28,702 nucleotides of DNA. Source: Tritrichomonas foetus (lineage: Eukaryota; Parabasalia; Tritrichomonadida; Tritrichomonadidae). Both the position numbers and the translations under genes were made by a program. The DNA lies in assembly GCA_001839685.1 (NCBI GenBank), contig MLAK01000733.1, positions 1 through 28,702 of the forward strand, read 5' to 3'. Positions 8,513 to 16,720 of the stretch are shown in pieces (within the stretch, counting starts at the first letter, position 1; each line of letters opens with the position of its first letter). The notes beneath the pieces were generated by a model. It was not told where the DNA came from. It saw nothing but the letters and a program-made list of their open reading frames with translations, and ran no database searches.

Positions 8513-9457
8513 TTATTTATTTGGGTTTTCCTTCTTATATATTGAGCTTGAGGATAGGTTGAGGAGCCTCACACCGAGTTCGTTTGCAATTTTGAGAGAT
8601 GTTTGATCAGCAAAAGTCCTTGGATCATTTTGACCTTCAGATTTGAGAGACATCGGTTGGAAAAGGTGAATATCAATTTTGATGGATGGAATTCCAAGAA
8701 AGACAATCCACTGGTAAGGCTGATGATGGAAGTAACTCACGTGCGAAAGCGATGCTGGTGACCCGTAGATAGTATAACGAATTGAAGCCGGTTGGACGGG
8801 TAAATCTGACAAAAAGGCGCCAAGATGGAATCTCAGCATATATTCGCCAGATGTGGAGGCGCCCTCTGGAAGAATCATAATCATCGGACTGTTCTTGTCT
8901 TGTGCGAATTCGACGAGCTGTTTTGCGACTCCTGAGCTTTTCGATCGATCGACTGGAATTCCGCGATAAACGTCGGCCATCTCTCTGAGAATTGGAATAT
9001 TGAGCATTTCCTTCTTTCCAAGCGGACGAGGGCCAAATGGCAAAAATAGCCAGCCATCGAAGAAACATATGTGATTGGCAACAATGAACCTAGAATCTGC
9101 ATCGAGACCGCCGTGGTAGTGAATTCTGTGGAATCCCATCAAAAAGAGGAAGACTCGGGCCATCGAACTCCAGATTTTCTTGAGTGGATTTCGCCAGGAT
9201 TCCGGTCGACCAATTGAGCGCCAAATGCCGGCGGCAATCAGGAAAAACGGTCCAGCGATAAGAGCGAATAGTAATGATAATATTATTTTGGGGATTCCGA
9301 AAATGATGAAATAGATGGCATGGATGACTTTTTGAATCGTATTGTACTTTGGGAACTTACGAAGTTCTTTGAGTTCTTCAACTGTGCATTCGCTTGGTTC
9401 AGTTTGGTTGTAGAGCGACTTGTCTGTGGGGATCTTTGGGATTGTATGAACAAGCAT
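8513..9457 (-). CDS. PlsC-type acyltransferase, LPCAT/LPGAT-like (314 aa)
   Basis: Probable membrane acyltransferase that adds an acyl chain to a lysophospholipid or related glycerol lipid. A hydrophobic N-terminal region (about 45-77) could form one or two membrane segments. The four family blocks are visible: NHICFFD (128-134, the NHx4D catalytic motif), RGIPVDR (165-171), LPEGASTSG (197-205) and VQPASIRY (221-228). The third block resembles the LPCAT1 group more than bacterial PlsC. The catalytic His and Asp are intact. The stop lies inside AAATAAATAAAAC, so a TAAA tetramer overlaps it, as described for trichomonad polyadenylation signals. Codons here are richer in G and C than in neighbouring genes, which suggests fairly high expression. 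The substrate is not determined. Confidence 0.88.
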   Translation of the reverse strand: MLVHTIPKIPTDKSLYNQTEPSECTVEELKELRKFPKYNTIQKVIHAIYFIIFGIPKIILSLLFALIAGPFFLIAAGIWRSIGRPESWRNPLKKIWSSMARVFLFLMGFHRIHYHGGLDADSRFIVANHICFFDGWLFLPFGPRPLGKKEMLNIPILREMADVYRGIPVDRSKSSGVAKQLVEFAQDKNSPMIMILPEGASTSGEYMLRFHLGAFLSDLPVQPASIRYTIYGSPASLSHVSYFHHQPYQWIVFLGIPSIKIDIHLFQPMSLKSEGQNDPRTFADQTSLKIANELGVRLLNLSSSSIYKKENPNK

Positions 9458-9460
9458 TTT

Positions 9461-9473
9461 TATGGGAAATTGA
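9461..9473 (-). promoter_or_regulatory. initiator-like element of the acyltransferase gene
   Basis: The minus strand reads TCAATTTCCCATA, 14 bases before the ATG counting from the A. It shares TCAATTYC with the kinase gene at 10811-10821. It fits the initiator core only partly. Confidence 0.35.
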
Positions 9474-9813
9474 ATGGAGACGATTAATATTTCTGATAAA
9501 GGAAATCTATTTCAATAGGATTCTTTCAAAAATTCTAATGATGTCTTATCATGTCCAAGGTGTATAACCGTTTTTTGAAAGGTGAATTATTTATTACGGT
9601 ATCAATTCAATTCAAAAGAAACTGGTCGAATGGGAAAAAAATTTCACTTCATTTTTCCTATCATTTCAGAAAATTAATTCATTTTTTTTACAAGATATTT
9701 AAATATAATTCATGACTAACTTAGTCAGAGAAGTGTGTAGAAAAGCGGTCTTTTTGATTCGAGATATTTTTCAATGTAGTGACTTATTTATTATAAACAA
9801 TGTTAGTTATAAA
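9474..9813. other. intergenic region between the kinase and acyltransferase genes
   Basis: 340 bases holding the kinase 3' flank and the upstream part of the acyltransferase promoter region. I see no gene or clear repeat. Confidence 0.45.
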
Positions 9814-10800
9814 CTAATCAATGGATTCTAAATTTGAATTGCCTTTAAAGGTATAATAGCTTCTTGATAAACTATAATTTGCCAATGATATGTTGGATCG
9901 ATATGATATATGGCCAACAGCAGTAACACTTTTATTCTTAATAATAATATTTCTCGTGATTTTTGGTTTGCTTGTAGATTTTAATGAAGGAGCATATGAA
10001 ATCAAATTTTTGAATAATGGCATTTTTAACACTTCACCGCATTGTTTTCTCATATTCGGATTTACAACAATCATTGATTTAAGAACATCGGAAAATTCAT
10101 CACTTCCAAAATGTGATTCTTCGAGTAATTGTTCCCAATTAACTCTTTGCAAGCATTTATATGGACTTCTACCACTTGCGATTTCATATATTGTTACACC
10201 TAATGACCAAATATCACTACAAAACGCATCATATGATGAGTCTTTCTTCATTTCGGGTGGAGAATACAGTGGTGAACCACAATAATTAGAAATTTGATTG
10301 TTGTATGATAAAACAACTGTTGAAAGACCAAAATCAGATAGTTTTGGTGTTCCATTGGCATCAACTAGGATGTTTGCAGGTTTAATATCAAGATGAGCTA
10401 TTCGTAATGAATGAATATATTGAACTGCTTTTATTATTTGATAATATAAATATCTTGTGTTCACAGATGAATTTGATTGTTTTAAGAATTCAATGATGGT
10501 ACCATACTGACAATATTCCAAAACCATGAAGAGATATTCATCTGTTTCAAAAGCATCATATAAATGAATAATGTTTTTATGCGCTAATTTCTTTAAGTTT
10601 TGGACTTCTTGTCGATAATATTGTATAATACTCCATTTCTTATCATTAACATCAGTAATTTTAATCGCATAAAATGTATGACATAACAGATGCTCCACAA
10701 GATATACAGTTGAAAACCCACCTTTTCCTATTTGTGTGAGAGCTTTATAGTGATGTATTCCCAATATTTCTTGAATTTTACTGTCTATTTTATTGCTCAT
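9814..10800 (-). CDS. non-RD Ser/Thr protein kinase (328 aa)
   Basis: Protein kinase that consists almost entirely of the catalytic domain. Motifs: glycine loop IGKGGFSTVY (24-33), ATP-binding Lys in YAIKI (Lys47), a Glu in the C-helix region (Glu65), catalytic loop HLDIKPAN (136-143, catalytic Asp138), DFG (156-158), CGSPLYSPPE (174-183) and SDIWSLG (195-201). The catalytic residues are intact, so it should be active. The Arg of the usual HRD is replaced by Leu (HLD), making it a non-RD kinase that probably does not depend on activation-loop phosphorylation. The tail of about 60 residues is basic and Ser/Asn-rich. The activation segment and overall length fit the CAMK, NEK or ULK groups, but I cannot place it further. 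The ATG at 10800 is a clear start. Confidence 0.9.
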   Translation of the reverse strand: MSNKIDSKIQEILGIHHYKALTQIGKGGFSTVYLVEHLLCHTFYAIKITDVNDKKWSIIQYYRQEVQNLKKLAHKNIIHLYDAFETDEYLFMVLEYCQYGTIIEFLKQSNSSVNTRYLYYQIIKAVQYIHSLRIAHLDIKPANILVDANGTPKLSDFGLSTVVLSYNNQISNYCGSPLYSPPEMKKDSSYDAFCSDIWSLGVTIYEIASGRSPYKCLQRVNWEQLLEESHFGSDEFSDVLKSMIVVNPNMRKQCGEVLKMPLFKNLISYAPSLKSTSKPKITRNIIIKNKSVTAVGHISYRSNISLANYSLSRSYYTFKGNSNLESID

Positions 10801-10810
10801 CAGGATGTAA

Positions 10811-10821
10811 AATGGAATTGA
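10811..10821 (-). promoter_or_regulatory. initiator-like element of the kinase gene
   Basis: The minus strand reads TCAATTCCATT. The A lies 19 bases before the ATG. It is similar to the motif before the acyltransferase gene but only a partial match to the trichomonad initiator. Confidence 0.3.
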
Positions 10822-12365
10822 ATTTCCTTTTCAATGACCACATATTCAAATTTATTCTATGACTGAATCAAAAATGTGCAAATCTCATTAAAAATCGTAA
10901 ATAAGAAGACAAATATTGCATTAAAATACCAAGTAATACGGATTCTTTATTATAAATCATGTTATCCGAAAACCACCATTTGAGACAATTCGATCAACTT
11001 TAATGAATTATTATTTGAAAAATAGGTACGATGAATTTGAGTCGAAGAAATATTGTGGAGAATAGAAATTTGTTACGGATTATTTTTATTTACATGAATT
11101 GAAATATTTCGTATTCCATCTCAACGATGACTTTTTATGATTTACCTATAAATAATAGGCTCAATGTCTATGTATTTTCACCAATAGCTGATTAATTATG
11201 GTGAACTGCATTTATGAAGCTAACCAATATCTTTTTTGACAGCACAATTTTGGTAAATGATATAAATTTTTTTACCATTCCAAGATGTGTTATCACAGTT
11301 TCTACAAGCGTGAGAGACTCTGTATGTATGTTGTAGCATCAAAACTCTTATTATCTTATCTGTTATTTTTCATGTGGTGTTTCAAGACTCTTTTCTGAAA
11401 GAGTATCGCCAAACTTAGAAGTATGTCAGGGTTTTTATAAATATTTGGCTATAGCTTCATTTGTCACTTATACATTTTATAATTTCAAAACACAAACAAC
11501 AATTTGTCTGCATATTTAGGGGAGAGCAGAGTGAACTTTTCAAATTAAGGTAATTTACCTTCAATGTTTTTATTAATGATTCTTCATTATGAGATGAAAT
11601 TAAAACATGCAACAAAAAGTCAGGTATTACGATCAAAAAATCTTTAAAATAGATGCTGGTAAATGGATTCGCTTTTATAATATGTTTTTTGAGTATTTAT
11701 TTTTCATTTCTCTTAGATTTTCTGATGTAATATTATGAAACGTGATTTCACGAAAAAAGATAATTCTGTGATTTCTCAAAATTATTATTGAAATATCTTT
11801 TTTTCAATAAATAAGTTTCTGGCACGACTTACCGGACAATTTATTCATTCTCATCATATATTTCGAAATTTTCCCATTTTAGCGATATTGGATTTTAATA
11901 CAAAAGATTTTTCAGAAAAATTGGCTGAATAGCAAAAATCTTATCAATTCCAAAGCCTAAATTATCAAATAAATTTTTATTATCTCAAATATCTGGCATG
12001 GTAGGTCAGTTCTTTGAACTTAAAATATCTTCTTTTCTAACAATTTAAAAAATTTAATAATCTGATTTTTATCTTTTCACCAGTAATACCTAACATTGAT
12101 ATAAAAAGAAAAAATATTTCATGATCTCGTTATTGAGATATCATTGAATTCTTCAGTAAGTGATCACTCTTTTTACACAAAATAATCTCGCTTTTTTCCA
12201 CTCAAAACTTTGAAGTTGAACAGATAGAAATACACAAAGAATGATTATCTCAAAAATGTATTTGATTAATTTATCCATATTCTGGTTGAATTGAATAATT
12301 CTATACTCTTAGAAATTGATAATAATCATTAATTTGAAAATAAATTCATCAAAGAACATTATAGG
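10822..12365. other. 1.5 kb intergenic region between head-to-head genes
   Basis: This space separates the divergent kinase and permease genes and must contain both promoters. A small hairpin (ACTCTTT / AAAGAGT, 11387-11404) is the only clear structure. Before the permease, TCATTAATTTG (12326) and TCATC (12346) are both possible start sites, and neither is decisive. No hidden gene or RNA gene was found. Confidence 0.45.
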
Positions 12366-14126
12366 ATGAGTGACAGTGGAAATAATGGTGGCATAATTCC
12401 TATTGAAGCTGCACCAGATGCAGATGAATTAAAACCAGAACAAGATGTTTTAACTGAAGAGAATCCTGAACTTCAAGTACAATCACTCGAACGAGGTATT
12501 CTATCATGGCATGTTTCATTAATTTCTCTTGGTGGAATCATTGGATCATGCTATTTCTTAGGACTTGGACTAACTTTCTCTGAGATGGGATCAGTCTCAG
12601 TTTTACTCGCATACTTTTTAGCAGGTGCTGCAGTATTTGGCGTAATGCAATCTTTCTCAGAACTTTTAGTCAATATTCCAAGACATGGATCATTTGTGTC
12701 ATACAATCGTGAATTTTTAGGTGATATTGCAGCTGCTGGAATCGGATGGGCATTTTGGGCTAATTGGGTGGTTTATGTCCCTTCCGAAGCTTTAGCGTTT
12801 GCAACATTTTTAAATTATTTCTATACGTTGCCTTTTAGCAATCCAGCATGGTCAAACTTTGTATGGGGAGTTATTTGCTTAATATTATTAACATTAATTA
12901 ATCTTTTCCGCGTGAAGTGGTTTGGTTATATCGAATCAATAATGTCTATTGCCAAAATTTTTTCAATTGTATTTTTTGTTATCTGTGCAATTTTTATTTG
13001 GGCAGGAGTGATTGGAAATAAGCAACACCCATTTTTAGATTCAGGTGGCTTTATTGGAAACAAAATTATCTTGCAAGGTGAAGGATCTGTGACAGATAAA
13101 TTGTTTCCAAGAGGAGGATTGGTAATTTTCACTTATATGATTTATACACTAGTGAATTTTCAAGGTTCAGAAATCGTGGGGCTTTCTGCAGCAGAAACAC
13201 AAAATCCAGAGGTTAATGTTCCTGTAGCATGCAGAAAAGTTGCAGTTAGAATTATTTTGATTTATTTAATTCCAGTATTATGCTTGATTTTAATTGTGCC
13301 ATATGAACAAGCAAATTTGGAGGAATCAATTTTTGCATTCGCTCTGAAAAGTTATGGTCTTGAATGGGCAGCTCAAATATTCACATTTATTACACTTGTT
13401 GCTGCCTTTAGTTGTGCTAATTCAGGTCTCTATGGAACAGTCCGTTGTTTATATGGATTATCTGTTGAAGGACTTGCACCAAAATTTTTATCAAATTTAA
13501 ATCAATTTAATGCACCACAAAACTCAACAATATTTACTCTTGTTTTCATATGGATTGTTTTCATTCTTGGTTTTCTTTCAGAAACTTTACAGATATGGGG
13601 TGAAGGAGGACTACCATTATATGCTAATTTACTTGGTATTTCTGGTTTTACTGGAACACTTGCTTGGGTCGGTATAATTATTTCCCAAATGGTATTCCGT
13701 TATAGATTAAAACAACGAGGGTATACAGCTGATTCATTGACTGTAAAAGCAGCATTTTTCCCTTATTTGGAAGGTTATGCAGTTTTACTTCAAGTTGCTG
13801 CAATGATTCTTTTATTACTTGAAGATAGTGGCCTCATTGTTTTTGGAATTTCAATGGCTATTATTGTAATTACTGTTGTAGTTTATATCATTCTGAAAAG
13901 ATGCCATCGAATTAGAACTGATATTATTTATGCTGTTGATGAAGCGAGATTTGATTTGAAGTATCCACCACTTGAAGGATCAACTCTTCATAACGAAACA
14001 ATACAAGGAACTCCAACCCATACATTGGAAATCACAGCTGCCCCTGGCCATGATGAAAGCGAAGAAACTCATTTGCCATCATCAGCAGAGTTTACAGTAA
14101 CAAATGAAGTTCATACAGTGTTATAA
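12366..14126 (+). CDS. amino-acid permease, APC superfamily (586 aa)
   Basis: Multi-pass membrane transporter that probably moves amino acids with protons or by exchange. About 12 hydrophobic segments lie between residues 45 and 525. The first carries SLGGIIGSCYFLGLG, the unwound helix-1 region that binds the substrate amino group in APC transporters. It is followed by the family pattern FSELLVNIPRHGSFVSYNREFLG and a WANWVVYVPSEA segment, as in the bacterial AAT and fungal YAT permease families. The N-terminal 45 and C-terminal 60 residues are hydrophilic, acidic and lack known domains. The ATG at 12366 begins the only long frame. The stop is TAA. Parabasalids scavenge amino acids, which fits. 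The exact substrate is unknown, and similarity to bacterial or fungal members leaves old lateral transfer possible. Confidence 0.9.
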   Translation: MSDSGNNGGIIPIEAAPDADELKPEQDVLTEENPELQVQSLERGILSWHVSLISLGGIIGSCYFLGLGLTFSEMGSVSVLLAYFLAGAAVFGVMQSFSELLVNIPRHGSFVSYNREFLGDIAAAGIGWAFWANWVVYVPSEALAFATFLNYFYTLPFSNPAWSNFVWGVICLILLTLINLFRVKWFGYIESIMSIAKIFSIVFFVICAIFIWAGVIGNKQHPFLDSGGFIGNKIILQGEGSVTDKLFPRGGLVIFTYMIYTLVNFQGSEIVGLSAAETQNPEVNVPVACRKVAVRIILIYLIPVLCLILIVPYEQANLEESIFAFALKSYGLEWAAQIFTFITLVAAFSCANSGLYGTVRCLYGLSVEGLAPKFLSNLNQFNAPQNSTIFTLVFIWIVFILGFLSETLQIWGEGGLPLYANLLGISGFTGTLAWVGIIISQMVFRYRLKQRGYTADSLTVKAAFFPYLEGYAVLLQVAAMILLLLEDSGLIVFGISMAIIVITVVVYIILKRCHRIRTDIIYAVDEARFDLKYPPLEGSTLHNETIQGTPTHTLEITAAPGHDESEETHLPSSAEFTVTNEVHTVL

Positions 14127-14397
14127 TACCATAAAAAATTTTTAACCATGAAAATGTATTATAGAACTAAATGAAAGTGATACTAGAAATGATAATGATA
14201 TCTTTGTATACGCACTTGATATATAATAAAACATTTTAAAATATTCCTCTTATATTGCATTTCGTTATTCGTCATGATGGAGTTAATACAGATAAATGAC
14301 CAAATATACGCTGAAAATATATATCATATGACCAAATATATATTGAAAGTAGATTTAAAGCAAGACCAAATAGAAATTGTAAAAGTGAAATTTCATA

Positions 14398-16245
14398 ATG
14401 ATAGAAGAAATTGATGAAATTAAATCCCTGTTAGGTATTATGTCCAGCACAAGAACAGCACTAGAACCTCAACATAGCAATAATTCATCCAAACCTCCTT
14501 CAAAGGAAAATGATGAACAAAAGCAACCTGTAATAATATTAAAAGACGAAATTGTGAAAGAAAAAAAAGTTCATGTAAAGAGAAATTACACATTTATTGA
14601 AAATGCAATGAAAACATTAACTTCTTGGTTTGGATTTTTAATGGTTTTTTTTGCGTTAGTGACATCAGTTCTTTTGGTTTTTTTCATGCTTCAAGTTGAT
14701 GAACAAATTAATCCAACTATTGTTGAATATAATCAAAGTGAAGAAGTCAATTTCACTTATCTTTTGACTGATTCATTTTTGATCGCCAATAATTCATTTT
14801 CAAGCACATCAACATCAGAAGGTTTATATTTCAATAGTCCTTTTGGTCTCAATTTTGGAAATTTTTTCCGAATTTCACCAAATGGAACAATTTTTCTTCA
14901 AAATCCAGATTTTTCGGAAATTTTATTGAATTCAATGAAAATCAAAGGCTCAACAATTTCACCATTATTTCCAAATTTCCAACAAGTCGTGATTGATTTA
15001 ACTACTGCAAAAATGCAACTTAATGTCACAGCAATGTCAATTGAATGTTCTGGATTTACAATAAAAGACCAAAAATTATATGACGCAAATATGAAGGAGC
15101 TCTCTTGGCCAGAGCAAGGTGATTCTAGATATTCAAGCGCGTTTGGACAAAGTGATTCAACTGGAAATGTTTTGAGTGAAGTGAATTTCAATGAAAAGAC
15201 GATCACAAATACATTCAAAAATGAAAAACAAATTCCTTTTCTTGGAAAGTCCCAAAAAAGATTTGAAAATAAAAATCTATACACAAATTTCACGGTGATT
15301 CCACATGATGAAAATAGAAAAGCTTTTAAGTGCACCAATTTAACAGCAAATTATTTTTCATTTGCTTGTATTTCACATCATAATTATATAAAAGGTGAAA
15401 ATTCAAACATAAAAGGCGAAAAAATTCACAAGGAAAAAATCTTTTTTGGAAAATGTTCTAAAATGAATTGTGAAAAAGTCAAAAAGACTATTATTGAGAT
15501 AAACCATGATATAGAGAAGATGATGATAGTGAATAATACAATGATTGCAGTTTTACACCAACACATATTAACGGTTTTTAATGAAAAAGGTGAAATAATT
15601 GACCAAGTCCATTTTGTCGATGATTTACAGACAATAAATTCCAAGTTTTTGTACTTTTCAAAAGATTATGTTTTATATCGATGGGAAATGAAGTCACTTT
15701 ATCTTCCAATTGTCAGAGATGTTCAGAAATTTGCAATTGATTCTTTTGGTTCAAAGCTCATCATTTTTGCAGATTGCATCACACCAAAAGAAAGCAATGA
15801 ATTCTTAATGATGTGCAATAAAAACATTGAATCACTTGCTATTTCAAAAAATGGCATGATTCTTGTCAAAGAAACCAATGGGGAAATTAAAGGTGAAAAT
15901 TTAGCGGTTACCAGAAAAAATGAAGTTAATATTCTTATGTGTAGAATTCACGGAAATTGCACAAAATTACTTGAACTCGATACAAATTATGTTTCACTTG
16001 TGACACCAAATTCAGGTGGTTTTGTCGCAATTTCAGTTTCAAAGGAAAAAGGAGAAATAAATTATTATTTTTCTGGAAGAAGAAATTATGAAAAAGTTTT
16101 TCATTCAGTAAGCAAAGGAAATGTGAGTGAAGTTGTTCTTTCCAAATATGAAAAAAATTATCCACGAATTTTCATGATTGAAAATGGAAATGTTGTGATG
16201 AAGCAATGTCAATCCTCAAAATGCGAAATGGGAGTATCTATTTAA
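14398..16245 (+). CDS. single-pass membrane protein with large Cys-containing ectodomain (615 aa)
   Basis: I do not recognise the family. A 75-residue N-terminal hydrophilic part, with Pro/Asn-rich and Lys-rich stretches, precedes one strong membrane segment (about 76-99, SWFGFLMVFFALVTSVLL). About 515 residues follow. With no signal peptide and a basic region before the membrane segment, type II topology (C-terminus outside) is likely. The outer part has many Asn-X-Ser/Thr sites. It also has a recurring pattern of a hydrophobic strand, then C-x4-C or a near variant, then a hydrophobic strand: FGKCSKMNCEKVKKTII, LMCRIHGNCTKLLEL and VMKQCQSSKCEMGVSI. Such repeats are compatible with a beta-propeller, which is an inference. 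It could be a surface adhesin, receptor or inactive glycan-binding protein. The ATG is very close to a TCATA motif, so the leader may be only a few bases. Confidence 0.8.
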   Translation: MIEEIDEIKSLLGIMSSTRTALEPQHSNNSSKPPSKENDEQKQPVIILKDEIVKEKKVHVKRNYTFIENAMKTLTSWFGFLMVFFALVTSVLLVFFMLQVDEQINPTIVEYNQSEEVNFTYLLTDSFLIANNSFSSTSTSEGLYFNSPFGLNFGNFFRISPNGTIFLQNPDFSEILLNSMKIKGSTISPLFPNFQQVVIDLTTAKMQLNVTAMSIECSGFTIKDQKLYDANMKELSWPEQGDSRYSSAFGQSDSTGNVLSEVNFNEKTITNTFKNEKQIPFLGKSQKRFENKNLYTNFTVIPHDENRKAFKCTNLTANYFSFACISHHNYIKGENSNIKGEKIHKEKIFFGKCSKMNCEKVKKTIIEINHDIEKMMIVNNTMIAVLHQHILTVFNEKGEIIDQVHFVDDLQTINSKFLYFSKDYVLYRWEMKSLYLPIVRDVQKFAIDSFGSKLIIFADCITPKESNEFLMMCNKNIESLAISKNGMILVKETNGEIKGENLAVTRKNEVNILMCRIHGNCTKLLELDTNYVSLVTPNSGGFVAISVSKEKGEINYYFSGRRNYEKVFHSVSKGNVSEVVLSKYEKNYPRIFMIENGNVVMKQCQSSKCEMGVSI

Positions 16246-16711
16246 GAGTTTTTATTTTTATATTTGTTTGTATGTTTGATTAATTAAAAAAATTATTTCT
16301 ATTTATTATATTTTGTCATCTCTTTTTTATTTTTTATTTCATGACTATAAAAACCTTCACATGCGTTTTTATTTCGTTTTCTCCATCTTCTTGACACTTA
16401 CTAATGATCATTGTCGAAATTTGTCATGACTTTTTTAAATACATGCAAATGAACGATTATTTCTTGCATTTATTATGAGTTCTTTGTTAAAAAATATAAA
16501 CCATGAAACAAGAAATTATACAAATGAAAGAATGTTGAGAAAAAAAAGAAAATGATTTTACTCAGAAAACAAAATTGTAAACGTTCTTCTCCACTTTTTC
16601 AAATTCGTTTATCTAAATCACTTTATTTAAGAACTTTTTCAATCCATCATGATCATAGAATAGACGTTTAAAATTTCAGGCGATCGTTTACTCATCATCT
16701 CAATTTGGAAT
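16246..16711. other. intergenic region before the ankyrin gene
   Basis: 466 AT-rich bases with T-rich runs after the membrane protein gene, then the ankyrin promoter region. No gene or strong structure seen. Confidence 0.45.
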
Positions 16712-16718
16712 TCATTCA
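16712..16718 (+). promoter_or_regulatory. initiator-like element of the ankyrin gene
   Basis: TCATTCA, with its A seven bases before the ATG at 16721. The same TCATTCA stands immediately before the ATG of the 713-residue gene at 24989, which supports a shared start element. Confidence 0.45.
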
Positions 16719-16720
16719 AT

